A DNA stretch of 64,000 nt from Streptomyces sp. NBC_01454 (GTDB lineage Bacteria > Actinomycetota > Actinomycetes > Streptomycetales > Streptomycetaceae). The stretch lies in assembly GCF_036227565.1 (NCBI RefSeq), contig NZ_CP109460.1, forward strand, positions 7,688,001 through 7,752,000. The letters run 5' to 3'. A model generated the notes under the pieces. The model did not search any database. It saw nothing but the letters and a program-made list of their open reading frames with translations, and had not been told where the DNA came from. A program made the position numbers and the translations under genes. How positions within the stretch are numbered: the first letter of the stretch is position 1; every line of letters begins with the position of its first letter. Of the stretch, positions 45,395-53,839 are shown one piece after another.

Positions 45395-46173
45395 CCACCG
45401 GGCGGACGCCGGCTTTCCGCGTCGGGAAACCCGCTGGTCCGCCACGTCCGTCCGTCCCGCAGGACGGCGAAACCCTCGTAGCCGTCCAGGTCTTCCAGCC
45501 AGTCGCGGGCACGGTCCCCCATGGCGAAGGCCGCCGTCGCGTAGGCGTCGGTCAGCGTCAGCCGGCGGCCGACCACCGTCACCGACGCGGGCCCGTCGGC
45601 GGGCGCGCCGGTGTGCGGGTCGAGGATGTGGGCACCGCGTTCCGCTGTCCCCGAGGTGGCGATGGCCAGGTCGCGACCGGTGACGACGGTGCACAGTGCG
45701 CCGGGGCGCAGGGGGTGGGCGATGCCGATGCGCCAGGGGACGCCGGGGGCGGACTCCCCGCTGAGCTGGAGGTCGCCGCCGCCGTTCACACAGGTGTGGC
45801 GTGCGCCCGCCGCGCGCAGCATCTGCCCGGCGCGTTCCACGGCCCACCCCTTGACCAGGCCGGACGGGTCGAGGGTGCCGCCCGGTGTCGGGCTGAACCA
45901 GCCGTCGGTGGCGTGGCGGGTCCGTGCGCAGAGGCCGAGGACCTCCCGTACCTCGGGGGAGCAGTCGTCGGGTCCGATGTCGCCCCGGGCGAGCCGGCTG
46001 ATGACGCTGCCCGGACGATAGGTGGAGAAGACGTCATCGACGTGGTGGAGCCAGGCGACGGCGTCCCGCAGGGCGGCGGCGACGGCGGCGGTGGGTGCGT
46101 CGCGGATGTCGAAGGAGAACACGGTGCCCATCGCCCGCTCGGCATGGCGCAGCCCGCGCGGTTGCTCAGACAC
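45352..46173 (-). CDS. apbE: FAD:protein FMN transferase (ApbE)
   Basis: This 273-residue ApbE-family enzyme covalently attaches FMN from FAD to a Ser/Thr of an extracytoplasmic flavoprotein. Features: the N-terminal MGTVFSFDIRD strand, VDDVFSTYRPGSVISRLARGD near 35-55, the central DPSGLVKGWAVERAG, the glycine-rich NGGGDLQLSG that binds FAD, and the magnesium-site region TSGTAERGAHILDPHTGAPA followed by LTLTDAYATAAFAMG. There is no obvious signal peptide. The GTG start at 46173 overlaps the 3' end of the FMN-binding-protein gene by eight bases, so enzyme and target are translated together. The 3' end overlaps the convergent secreted-protein gene. Confidence 0.92.
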   Translation of the reverse strand: MSEQPRGLRHAERAMGTVFSFDIRDAPTAAVAAALRDAVAWLHHVDDVFSTYRPGSVISRLARGDIGPDDCSPEVREVLGLCARTRHATDGWFSPTPGGTLDPSGLVKGWAVERAGQMLRAAGARHTCVNGGGDLQLSGESAPGVPWRIGIAHPLRPGALCTVVTGRDLAIATSGTAERGAHILDPHTGAPADGPASVTVVGRRLTLTDAYATAAFAMGDRARDWLEDLDGYEGFAVLRDGRTWRTSGFPDAESRRPPGGQARWTSAVTISPF

Positions 46174-46606
46174 CGGCTTCGTCCAGTGCGCTCTGGAGGG
46201 ACCGGACGTAGCCCGCGCTGGTGTAGCTGGCGCCGGACACCGCGTCGATATGCGCGCTGTGCACATTCAGGGCCTCATGTGTCAGACGCGGCAGGGCGTA
46301 GGCGGCGATCTCACGGTCGCGGCCGTTCCCGGAGGGCGCCCGCAGCACCTTGACGGCCGACAGCTGCCCGGCCTTGACGGTGATGGCGACCTGCACGGTG
46401 CCGTACTGGGTGGGAACCGGGGCCCCGGTGTAGGTGCCGTTTCCGTGGCCGGTGTTGCGGTGTGCCGGCCCGGTCGGTGCCGGTGCCGGAGCGGCCCCCG
46501 TCTGCGGTATCCCGCCGGCCGGACCGGTGCTGTGGTGGGGCTTGAGAGTGAGCAGCAGGACGACCAGGGCGCTGGTCGACGCGGTGGTGAGAGCGGCTCG
46601 GCGCAC
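46166..46606 (-). CDS. Membrane-anchored FMN-binding domain protein, ApbE substrate
   Basis: This 146-residue protein has an N-terminal membrane anchor (AALTTASTSALVVLLLTL), a Pro/Gly/His-rich linker, and an FMN_bind domain (GTYTGAPVPTQYGTVQVAITVKAGQLSAVKVL...). The flavin attachment motif is in DAVSGASYTSAGYVRSLQSAL, matching the S-G-A-T/S-x-T/S pattern in which ApbE flavinylates the last Thr/Ser. The GTG start at 46606 is supported by GAGGAG eight bases upstream. It lies between the ferric-reductase-like gene and apbE, all in the same direction, and would carry electrons on the outer face of the membrane. Confidence 0.9.
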   Translation of the reverse strand: MRRAALTTASTSALVVLLLTLKPHHSTGPAGGIPQTGAAPAPAPTGPAHRNTGHGNGTYTGAPVPTQYGTVQVAITVKAGQLSAVKVLRAPSGNGRDREIAAYALPRLTHEALNVHSAHIDAVSGASYTSAGYVRSLQSALDEAGV

Positions 46607-46617
46607 GCGGTGGCTCC

Positions 46618-47979
46618 TCAGAACTCGAACGACTCGTGGTGGATGTGACGGCGCGGTATGCCGGCGCCCCGCAGGGCACGCCGGGCGGCTTCGGTCATGC
46701 CGGGCGGGCCGCACAGGTACACCTCGTGCGCGGCCAGGTCAGGTATCAGGCGGAGCAAGGCGCGAGCCGTCAACGGGGAGGACCGGCCGCCCGGTTCGGT
46801 GACGACGTAGTGCACCCTCGCCCCGCGGGCCGCGGCGATGGCGTCGAGTTCGCAGCGGAGCGCGAGGTCCTCGGGCCGCCGCGCCCGGTAGATCAGGGTG
46901 ACCTCGCCGGGGAGGGTCTCGAACAGGGCGCGCAGGGGGGTGATGCCGACGCCTCCCGCGAGCAGCAGCACCTTGTCGGCTCTGCGCCGCACGGCGGTGA
47001 AGGAACCGTAGGGCCCTTCGGCCCACACCCGGGTTCCGGGCCGCAGGAGTGCCAGGGCCGCGCTGTGCTTGCCGGCTTCCTTCACCGTGATGCGCAGGTG
47101 GCCGGGGAGCGGCGGTGCGGAGAGCGAGTACGGGTTGGCGGTCCACCACAGCCCCGGTGTCACGAAGCGCCAGCGGAAGAACTGGCCGGACTCGGCGCCC
47201 AGTTCGGTCAGATGCCGGCCGGTGAGATGGACCGAGACCACCCCCGGTGCCTCCTGGCGGACCTCGGCGACGCGGAGGCGGTGGCGCAGCGCCCGGCGTA
47301 CGGGGAGCAGGAAGCGGAACCAGGCGATGAGTGCCGCCACGGAGAGGTAGAGGGCGTACCAGGCGAGCTGGGCGGGCCGGTTGCCGACGAAGTCGGCGCC
47401 GTTGGAGAGCTGGTGGCCGAAGGCGAGGAAGACGGCCAGATAGGTGGCGAAGTGGAGGTAGTGCCAGGTTTCGTAACTCATCCTGCGCCGGGCGGCCCGC
47501 GCCGAGACGACGGCGGTGGCGATGAGGAGCAGAAAGGCCGCGGTGCCCTTGAGCATGTCGGGATAGTCCAGGACGAGTGTGGTCGTCTGGTGCACCACGC
47601 CGCTGTGTGAGGCGAGCGCGTACCCCCAGATGATCAGCAGGACGTGGGCGAGGACGAGGGAGAGGGTGTAGCGCCCGCCCATGGCGTGCCAGCGGGCCAG
47701 CCGGTCCGTGCCCACGCGGTGGTCCAGCAGCGGAACCCGGGCCATCAGCGCCACCAGCACCGCGCAGCCGTATCCGGCGAGCAGCCCGGTGATCCGGCCG
47801 GCGCCGGTCAGCCAGTCCGCCGGGCTCACCACGGACGCGGTGCCCGCCCACCACAGGCCGAGCACGCCGGCGGCACCCGCCCAGACGGCGACCTGTGCCG
47901 CGAAGGGCACGAAGGAGGCCGGCCGGCGGGGGCGCAGGCTCCGGGCCGCCCCGCGGCGGGGGTGCGAGAGGGTGGTCAT
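46618..47979 (-). CDS. Ferric-reductase-like transmembrane flavoprotein
   Basis: This 453-residue protein has an N-terminal heme-binding membrane domain and a C-terminal ferredoxin-NADP-reductase module, like NADPH oxidases and ferric reductases. Membrane helices carry paired histidines: HAMGGRYTLSLVLAHVLLIIWGY and ETWHYLHFATYLAVFLAFGHQL. The FAD site is around TANPYSLSAPPLPG, the NAD(P) site is VLLLAGGVGITPLRALFE near 335-352, and the C-terminus has EVYLCGPPGMTEAARRAL. It heads a three-gene minus-strand operon with the FMN-binding protein and apbE. Together they look like an NAD(P)H-to-outside electron route with heme and covalent FMN, perhaps for metal reduction or peroxide stress. Confidence 0.9.
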   Translation of the reverse strand: MTTLSHPRRGAARSLRPRRPASFVPFAAQVAVWAGAAGVLGLWWAGTASVVSPADWLTGAGRITGLLAGYGCAVLVALMARVPLLDHRVGTDRLARWHAMGGRYTLSLVLAHVLLIIWGYALASHSGVVHQTTTLVLDYPDMLKGTAAFLLLIATAVVSARAARRRMSYETWHYLHFATYLAVFLAFGHQLSNGADFVGNRPAQLAWYALYLSVAALIAWFRFLLPVRRALRHRLRVAEVRQEAPGVVSVHLTGRHLTELGAESGQFFRWRFVTPGLWWTANPYSLSAPPLPGHLRITVKEAGKHSAALALLRPGTRVWAEGPYGSFTAVRRRADKVLLLAGGVGITPLRALFETLPGEVTLIYRARRPEDLALRCELDAIAAARGARVHYVVTEPGGRSSPLTARALLRLIPDLAAHEVYLCGPPGMTEAARRALRGAGIPRRHIHHESFEF

Positions 47980-48021
47980 GCGGCTCCCTTTCCGTGGTGG
48001 GTGCCACCGTGGCAGCGCAAC

Positions 48022-48087
48022 CTCTGAAGACTCTCTGAGTGACCCAGCACGGAGACCGGGCCCGCCGGATTCAGAGGAAACTCAGAG
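48022..48087. promoter_or_regulatory. Two OmpR-type direct-repeat sites in the divergent promoter
   Basis: CTCTGA occurs at 48022-48027 and 48033-48038, an 11-bp period. Its reverse complement TCAGAG occurs at 48071-48076 and 48082-48087, again 11 bp apart. Direct half-sites spaced by one helical turn are the usual target of OmpR-family dimers. The pairs lie between the ferric-reductase operon (minus) and the OmpR-type regulator gene (plus), one oriented toward each. Confidence 0.6.
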
Positions 48088-48135
48088 CGGAGCAGTAACT
48101 CCGCACCCCCCGGCACGGGGGATCCTGGAGTGACC

Positions 48136-48870
48136 ATGGACAACCACCACACCACCGGCCACCTGCGCGGCGACGACGGATCAGCGGTCCGCGTCCTTGT
48201 GATCGACGACGAGCCGGACCTCACCGAAGTGCTGTCCGGCGCGTTGTCCGGCGAGGGCTGGGCGGTGCGCACCGCGGCCGACGGCGCCACCGCGCTCGCG
48301 GTGGCACGGACCTTCCGCCCGCACGCCGTCATTCTGGACTGGATGCTCCCCGACCTCGACGGACTGCGGGTGCTGCACCAGCTGCGCCAGGAACTGGAAA
48401 CCGTCTGTGTGCTCTTCCTGACCGCACGTGACTCCGTCGAGGACCGCATCACGGGGATCACCGCGGGCGGTGACGACTACGTGACCAAGCCGTTCAGCCT
48501 CGAGGAGGTGCTGGCGCGGCTGCGTGGTCTGCTGCGCCGGGCCGGCATGGCGCGCGAGCCGGAGGGCAACCGGCTCGCCGTCGGCGACCTGGTGATGGAC
48601 GAGGAGGCGAGGGAGGTCGTCCGGGGCGGTGACCTGGTGGAACTGTCCCGCACCGAATTCGAGCTGCTGCGCTTCCTGATGCGTAACCCGCGGCGGGTGC
48701 TGTCCAAGACACAGATCCTCGACCGGGTCTGGTCCTATGATTTCGGCGGCCGGTCACACGTCGTCGAGCTGTACATCAGTTATCTGCGCAAGAAGATCGA
48801 CGCCGGCCGGGCACCGATGATCCACACGGTCCGGGGCGTCGGCTACGTCCTGAAACCGGAGGCGGCATGA
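48136..48870 (+). CDS. OmpR/PhoB-family response regulator
   Basis: This 244-residue protein has an N-terminal receiver domain (VLVIDDEPDLTEVL; phospho-acceptor Asp68 in AVILDWMLPDLDG; the conserved lysine in DDYVTKPFSLEEVLARL). A C-terminal winged-helix DNA-binding domain follows (VELSRTEFELLRFLMRNPRRVLSKTQILDRVWSYDF...VVELYISYLRKKID...IHTVRGVGYVLKPEA). I chose the ATG at 48136 because GGAG ends five bases upstream; the GTG at 48130 would overlap that ribosome site. Its stop overlaps the start of the sensor kinase gene (ATGA). The 11-bp-spaced CTCTGA repeats just upstream are a likely self-regulatory site, also facing the redox operon. Confidence 0.95.
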   Translation: MDNHHTTGHLRGDDGSAVRVLVIDDEPDLTEVLSGALSGEGWAVRTAADGATALAVARTFRPHAVILDWMLPDLDGLRVLHQLRQELETVCVLFLTARDSVEDRITGITAGGDDYVTKPFSLEEVLARLRGLLRRAGMAREPEGNRLAVGDLVMDEEAREVVRGGDLVELSRTEFELLRFLMRNPRRVLSKTQILDRVWSYDFGGRSHVVELYISYLRKKIDAGRAPMIHTVRGVGYVLKPEAA

Positions 48871-50330
48871 GACGGCTGCTTCCGCGCACCCTGCGCAGCC
48901 AGCTCACCGCGGGCCTGGTCGCGCTCCTCGCGCTGGCCTGCCTGGCGGTCGGGGTGACCACGGTCTTCGCGCTCGGCGGCTTTCTCGTAGGACGGCTGGA
49001 CCAGCAGCTGTCCGCGTCGGGCGGCCGGTTCGCGGCGAGCCTGGAACACGAGGCGCGGCCGGACACCGACAACCGGCCCGACACCCGCGGCCAGTCGGAG
49101 GGCACCTTCGGCGCACGGCTGCTGCGCGGCATCACGACACAGGCGGCCGTGGTGCGCGCGCAGACGGACGCCAAGGTGCCGCTCACCGCCGAGGACCGCC
49201 GGGCGCTGGCCGCACTTCCCCCGGACGGCACGGGGCACGGCATCCGGCTGTCCACACTGGGGCGCTACCGCGTCAACGCCGTGTCCGGGGACGACGGCGA
49301 CGTCCTCGTCACGGGGCTGCCGCTGCATCCGGTCGAGGAGACCGTGCACCGGCTGGAGGCCGTGGAGGCCGGCGTCTTCGGCGGGGCCCTGCTGGTCACC
49401 GGGGTCGTGGGGGCGATGTGGGTACGGCTGTCCCTGCGCCCCCTGCGACGGGTGACCGCCACGGCCACGCGGGTCGCCGAGCTCCCCCTGGCCGGCGGCG
49501 AGGTGGCCATGCCCGGGCCGGTTCCGGTGGCGGACCCGCGCACCGAGGTCGGGCAGGTGGGCACCGCCCTGAACCGCATGCTCGGCCACGTCGGCAACGC
49601 CCTGGAACGCCGTCAGGCCGGCGAGGAGCGGCTGCGTCAGTTCGCCGCCGACGCCAGCCACGAGCTGCGCACCCCGGTGGCCAACGTCCGCGGCCACGCC
49701 GAACTCGCCCTGCGGCACCGAGGGCCGGTCCCCGGGGAGGTGCGGCGCGCCCTGGACCGCATCCAGTCGGAGTCGGAGCGGATGAGCCGGCTGGTGGACG
49801 ATCTGCTGCTGCTCGCCCGTCTCGACGCGGGCCGCGCTCTGGAACGCACCCCGGTGGATCTGACCCGCCTGGTGCTCGACGCGACGGACGATGCGCGGGC
49901 GGCGGGCCCTGACCACCGGTGGCTGCTGGAGCTGCCCGAGACGGTGGTGACCCTCACCGGAGACGAACACCGGCTGCATCAGGTGATCGGTAATCTGCTC
50001 GCCAACGCCCGCAGTCACACGCCCGCCGGGACCGCGGTCACGGTGCGGCTCGTGGCGGATGAGCAGGCCACTCGGCTGAGTGTGACGGACGACGGGCCGG
50101 GAATTCCGGACGAGGTCCGCCCCGAGATCTTCGGCCGCTTCGTCCGGGCGGACCACAGCCGTTCGCGTGCCGCGGGCGGCACCGGGCTCGGGCTCGCCAT
50201 CGTGCACGCGGTGGTGACCGCGCACGGCGGCTCGGTCGCCATGACCAGCCGTCCCGGACGCACGGCGTTCACCGTGACCTTCCCCGCGGCCTCGTCCCCC
50301 GCGGCCTCCTCCGAGGGCTCCGGGCACTGA
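48867..50330 (+). CDS. Membrane sensor histidine kinase, partner of the OmpR-type regulator
   Basis: This 487-residue kinase has a first membrane segment at SQLTAGLVALLALACLAVGVTTVFALGGFLV (about 11-40), an extracytoplasmic sensor region of about 120 residues, and a second membrane segment, VFGGALLVTGVVGAMWVRLSL (about 171-191). A HAMP-like linker, the phospho-accepting His265 in FAADASHELRTPVANVRGHAEL, and an HATPase domain follow, with the N box (HQVIGNLLANARSHTP), DDGPGIP, and GGTGLGLAIVHAVVTAHGG. Layout and overlap with the regulator gene mark it as a classic two-component partner. The periplasmic sensor sequence shows no recognisable ligand motif. A hairpin terminator begins at the base after the stop. 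Confidence 0.95.
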   Translation: MRRLLPRTLRSQLTAGLVALLALACLAVGVTTVFALGGFLVGRLDQQLSASGGRFAASLEHEARPDTDNRPDTRGQSEGTFGARLLRGITTQAAVVRAQTDAKVPLTAEDRRALAALPPDGTGHGIRLSTLGRYRVNAVSGDDGDVLVTGLPLHPVEETVHRLEAVEAGVFGGALLVTGVVGAMWVRLSLRPLRRVTATATRVAELPLAGGEVAMPGPVPVADPRTEVGQVGTALNRMLGHVGNALERRQAGEERLRQFAADASHELRTPVANVRGHAELALRHRGPVPGEVRRALDRIQSESERMSRLVDDLLLLARLDAGRALERTPVDLTRLVLDATDDARAAGPDHRWLLELPETVVTLTGDEHRLHQVIGNLLANARSHTPAGTAVTVRLVADEQATRLSVTDDGPGIPDEVRPEIFGRFVRADHSRSRAAGGTGLGLAIVHAVVTAHGGSVAMTSRPGRTAFTVTFPAASSPAASSEGSGH

Positions 50331-50372
50331 AGGGGCCGACCGGACGGCACCGGAAGGGACCGGACGGCCCCT
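50331..50372 (+). terminator. Hairpin terminator after the two-component operon
   Basis: AGGGGCCG (50331-50338) pairs perfectly with CGGCCCCT (50365-50372), and inner CCGG sequences can extend the stem past one mismatch. It starts immediately after the kinase stop codon. Confidence 0.65.
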
Positions 50373-50500
50373 GTCCGGCTCCGGCGTCCCTCTCCACGCT
50401 GGAAGTGTGAGCGGGGCCGTATCGCGCCGGCCGGCCGGACGGCTGCGCCAGTGTGTCGTGGAGGCCGCGCGGCCCCGGTACGGACGGAGAGAGGCCACAG

Positions 50501-51121
50501 ATGAAGCGCCGACGGGTCGGGAGCGTCATGACCGGGGACGTCGTCCGTGCGTACCGCGGGACACCGGCCGCGGACATGGCGCGGTGGCTGCGGAAGTACG
50601 ACATCAGCGGCCTGCCGGTGGTAGATGGCGATGACAAGGTGATCGGGGTCGTCTCGGCGACGGATCTGGCCGCTGTGCGGCACAGGGCCGCCGGTGCGGC
50701 GGCGGGTCCGGTGGCGGGGGAGTTGATGTCGGCTCCGGCCCGTACGGTCCGCGCCGATGACTCCGTGGTCCGTGCAGCGCGCCTCATGAGCGCCGGCGGC
50801 ATGGAGCGGCTTCCCGTGGTGGACGAGGAGGCGCGGCTCGTCGGCATGGTCACGCGGCGCGATGTGCTGCGGCTCTTCGCCCGGCCGGACTCCGCCATCC
50901 GCGACGAGGTGATGGACGAGATCGTGGTGCGGGCGTTGTGGCTCAGCCCGCAGAGCGTGCAGGTCTCGGTCCATGACGGCCTGGTGACCGTGGCGGGGAG
51001 CCTGGAGAGCAGCGGCCAAGTGGCCGTCGCCGTACGGATGATGCGGCAGGTCGACGGCGTCACCGCGGTCGTCAACCGCCTCAGCTACCGGCACGAGGCC
51101 CCCTACCGGCAATCCGTGTAG
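50501..51121 (+). CDS. CBS-domain pair with C-terminal BON domain
   Basis: This 206-residue protein has two CBS motifs in tandem: [25 protein letters not shown]...[20 protein letters not shown] (about 7-60) and [23 protein letters not shown]...[21 protein letters not shown] (about 75-128). These are followed by a BON domain ([54 protein letters not shown]). CBS pairs sense adenosine nucleotides, and BON domains bind membranes or other ligands. Proteins of this layout are common in actinobacterial stress regulons. It precedes the LuxR-type regulator in the same direction, 79 bp apart, and lies near a universal stress protein, which suggests co-regulation. The ATG has GAGAGG upstream. Confidence 0.9.
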   Translation: MKRRRVGSVMTGDVVRAYRGTPAADMARWLRKYDISGLPVVDGDDKVIGVVSATDLAAVRHRAAGAAAGPVAGELMSAPARTVRADDSVVRAARLMSAGGMERLPVVDEEARLVGMVTRRDVLRLFARPDSAIRDEVMDEIVVRALWLSPQSVQVSVHDGLVTVAGSLESSGQVAVAVRMMRQVDGVTAVVNRLSYRHEAPYRQSV

Positions 51122-51200
51122 AGAGCCCATCCTTGGCACGCCGATACGACAGGGGCCACGATGGGAAGCGGGGCGGACCTCGTACCCACCGGAGGGCGCC

Positions 51201-51905
51201 ATGGGCAACGCGGAGGGCTTCTCGCCGGAGCGGCCGATCCGGGTGTTCCTCGTCGACGACCACGAGGTGGTCCGGCGTGGTGTGCAGGACCTGCTCGATG
51301 CCGAACCCGACATCGACGTGGTGGGGGACGCCGGCACGGCCGGCCATGCGCTGGCCCGCGGCCCGGCCCTGCGGCCGGATGTGGCGGTACTGGACGTGCG
51401 GCTGCCGGACGGCGACGGCGTCTGCGTGTGTCGTGAGCTGCGCTCGCGCATGCCGGGGCTGGGTTGTCTGATGCTCACGTCGTTCGACGACGACGAGGCG
51501 CTGCTGGACGCCATCATGGCCGGTGCGGCCGGTTATGTGCTGAAGGAGATCAAGGGGGCGGACCTCGTCACCGCGGTGCGGACGATCGCCTCCGGCCGTT
51601 CGATGCTGGATCCGGCCACCACCAGACGGCTGATGAGCAGTCTGCGGGGCGAGGACACCGAGGCGGAGCCCGCGGCGGACGCGCTGTCCGTACTCTCCCC
51701 GCGCGAGCGGGAGATCCTCGGCCTGGTCGGCGAGGGTTTGACGAACCGTCAGATCGGTAAGCGGCTCTACCTGTCCGAGAAGACCGTCAAGAACTATGTC
51801 TCGCGGCTGCTCGCCAAACTCGGGGTGGAGCGGCGCATCCAGGCCGCCGTCCTCGCCACCCGGGCCACCGCCGGACCATCCGACGTGGCCGCCGGCCCGC
51901 ACTGA
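51201..51905 (+). CDS. NarL/LuxR-family response regulator, DevR/DosR-like
   Basis: This 234-residue protein has an N-terminal receiver ([19 protein letters not shown], phospho-acceptor Asp65 in [12 protein letters not shown], lysine in [13 protein letters not shown]) and a C-terminal LuxR helix-turn-helix ([53 protein letters not shown]). The sequence style is that of DevR/DosR regulators of actinobacteria. GGAGGG precedes the start. The convergent sensor kinase at 51977-53800 is its probable partner. The neighbouring CBS-BON and universal stress genes are typical regulon members, responding in mycobacteria to hypoxia and nitric oxide. Confidence 0.94.
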   Translation: MGNAEGFSPERPIRVFLVDDHEVVRRGVQDLLDAEPDIDVVGDAGTAGHALARGPALRPDVAVLDVRLPDGDGVCVCRELRSRMPGLGCLMLTSFDDDEALLDAIMAGAAGYVLKEIKGADLVTAVRTIASGRSMLDPATTRRLMSSLRGEDTEAEPAADALSVLSPREREILGLVGEGLTNRQIGKRLYLSEKTVKNYVSRLLAKLGVERRIQAAVLATRATAGPSDVAAGPH

Positions 51906-51976
51906 GCCGTGGGGCCGGCGCCACCGCCTGCCTGCCTACGGGGCCCCCTCCGGCGGGCGTCCCCCCTTATCCCCCC

Positions 51977-53800
51977 TTAGGGGAAGGGCAGAGGTACGCG
52001 CCACACCAGGCGGGTGCCGCCTTCAGGGAACGCCTCGACGGTCATCGCGCCGCCCAGGCTCTCCGCCCGCCCGGCCAGATTGTCCAGCCCGCTGCGCCGG
52101 CCGCCCCTCGGCATGCCCACCCCGTTGTCCGTGACCGTCAGCGTCAGGCTCCCGCCGCGGACGACGAGGGAGAGGTCCGCGGCGGTCGCGTGGGCGTGCC
52201 GGGCGATATTGCTCAGCGCTTCGCCGAGGACGGCCGGCACCTGCTCGGCGATGCCGGCCGGTACGTCCGTGTCGATGAGGCCCTCCATGTGGAGGGCCGG
52301 GGTGAATCCCAGCGTGCGGGTGGCCTGCTCCGCCGCGGTGACCGTTTGGACCCGCAGGCCGTGCGGTGCCCGGTCGGTCTCGTGCGCGCGGAGCCCGAAA
52401 ATGGTGGACCGGATGATCTTGATGGTCTCGTCCAGATCGTCCACCGCCCGCAACAGCCGCTCCCTGGCCTGCGGATGATCGACGAAACGCAGCGCGCCCT
52501 GCAGCGTCATACCCGTCGCGAAGAGCCGCTGGATGGCCAGGTCATGCAGGTCGCGGGCGATGCGCTCATGGTCCTTGAGCAGCGCCAACTGCTCGGCGCT
52601 CCGCCGCTGTTCGGCCATCTCCATGGCGAGGGCCGCCTGACCCGCGAACGTCGGCAGCGGCGCGGTCTCCGGCTCGGTGAACGGCTCACGGCCGTGGAGC
52701 CGCGCCAGCAACAGCACGCCGTGCACCCGCTCGCCGGTGATCATCGGAACGGCGACCGCGGGGCCCAGGCCCGCCCAGCGCGGCGGGCCGGCGGTGATCC
52801 GGGGGTCGTGCTCAACGTCGAGGCTGGTCACGGGAGTTCGGGCGGTGAACGCCGCGCCGACGAACGAGCCGCGGCGGGGCAGGACCAGACCGCGGTGCGC
52901 CTCGGCAGCCACGCCGACGGCGAGCGCCACCCGCACACTGTCGTCGCCCTCGGGCAGCGCCAGCACGCCGAGATCGGCGGACAGGATGCGCACGGCGTGG
53001 TCCACGATCGTCTCCAGGACGTCGGCCCCGCCCGCGCCGGGCAGCAGACCGGCGACGATCTCGCCGTTGGCCGCCAGCCACCGCTGACGGTAGCGGGCCT
53101 CCTGGTACAGACGGGCATTCTCGATGGCCGCACCGGCCGCCACCGCGAACGTCGACAGCACGGTCTCGTCGTCGGCGTCGAATTCCCCGCCCCCGCGCTT
53201 CTCGCTGAGGTAGAGATTCCCGAAGACCTTGTCGCGGACCTTGACCGGCGCCGCGAGGAACGACCCCCTCGGCGGGTGGCCCGGTGGGACGCCGTACGAC
53301 GCGGGGCGCTCGACCGTTTCGGCCGGGCCCAAGGGTGCGGGATGCCGGATCAGCTCACCCAGGACCCCGTGGCCCGCCGGCAGCCCCCCGAGGGCCGCCG
53401 CGGCCTCCTCCTCTTCCTCCGAGCTGCCGACCGTCAGGAGCTGCGCGATCCGGGTGTCGTCCCCGAGCACGCCGAGCGCCCCGTATTCGGCGTCCACGAG
53501 CACGACCGCGGCCTCGACGATATGGCGCAGAACCTGCGGCAGCTCCAGCCCCCGGCCCACGGACAGCACCGCTTCCAGCAGCAGATGCGGCGGTCCGCCC
53601 CCGCTCCGCTCCACCGCCCGGAGGCGCTCTTGCAGCTCGTCCGGCAGCGCACCCAGCTGCGACGGCGCGTTGCCGGCTCGGCCAGGTCTCTCGTCACCCA
53701 CGGCGCCCTCCGGTGCGGCCGCGCCAGGGGCGGTCACACCGTCCACGGTAGTGACCGCGGGCGGGCGGCTCACCTCGAACGAGGCGAGGTCCGGGAGCAC
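51977..53800 (-). CDS. GAF-domain sensor histidine kinase, DevS/DosS-like
   Basis: This protein has about 607 residues with no membrane segments. Two GAF domains (about 70-220 and 240-395) are followed by a HisKA_3 domain with His419 in HERIARDLHDLAIQRLFATG, and an HATPase domain (LGEALSNIARHAHATAADLSL; TDNGVGMPRGGRRSGLDNLAGRAESLGG). The first GAF contains GVPPGHPPRGSFLAAPVKVRDKVFGNLYLSEK, the stretch that in mycobacterial DosS/DosT holds the heme-ligating histidine, so gas sensing is plausible but not proven. The GTG at 53800 has no clear ribosome site, and internal GTGs could be the true start. It converges on the LuxR-type regulator gene and is followed upstream by the universal stress protein. 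Confidence 0.92.
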   Translation of the reverse strand: MLPDLASFEVSRPPAVTTVDGVTAPGAAAPEGAVGDERPGRAGNAPSQLGALPDELQERLRAVERSGGGPPHLLLEAVLSVGRGLELPQVLRHIVEAAVVLVDAEYGALGVLGDDTRIAQLLTVGSSEEEEEAAAALGGLPAGHGVLGELIRHPAPLGPAETVERPASYGVPPGHPPRGSFLAAPVKVRDKVFGNLYLSEKRGGGEFDADDETVLSTFAVAAGAAIENARLYQEARYRQRWLAANGEIVAGLLPGAGGADVLETIVDHAVRILSADLGVLALPEGDDSVRVALAVGVAAEAHRGLVLPRRGSFVGAAFTARTPVTSLDVEHDPRITAGPPRWAGLGPAVAVPMITGERVHGVLLLARLHGREPFTEPETAPLPTFAGQAALAMEMAEQRRSAEQLALLKDHERIARDLHDLAIQRLFATGMTLQGALRFVDHPQARERLLRAVDDLDETIKIIRSTIFGLRAHETDRAPHGLRVQTVTAAEQATRTLGFTPALHMEGLIDTDVPAGIAEQVPAVLGEALSNIARHAHATAADLSLVVRGGSLTLTVTDNGVGMPRGGRRSGLDNLAGRAESLGGAMTVEAFPEGGTRLVWRVPLPFP

Positions 53801-53839
53801 CGCACGACGCGCGGGTGGCGCACCAGCCGTTCCCGCTCG

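Noticed and set aside
51960..51990. C-run/G-run (CCCCCCTTAGGGG) between the LuxR regulator and the GAF kinase as a terminator
   Set aside because: The stem is only four base pairs and overlaps the kinase stop codon; too weak to claim.
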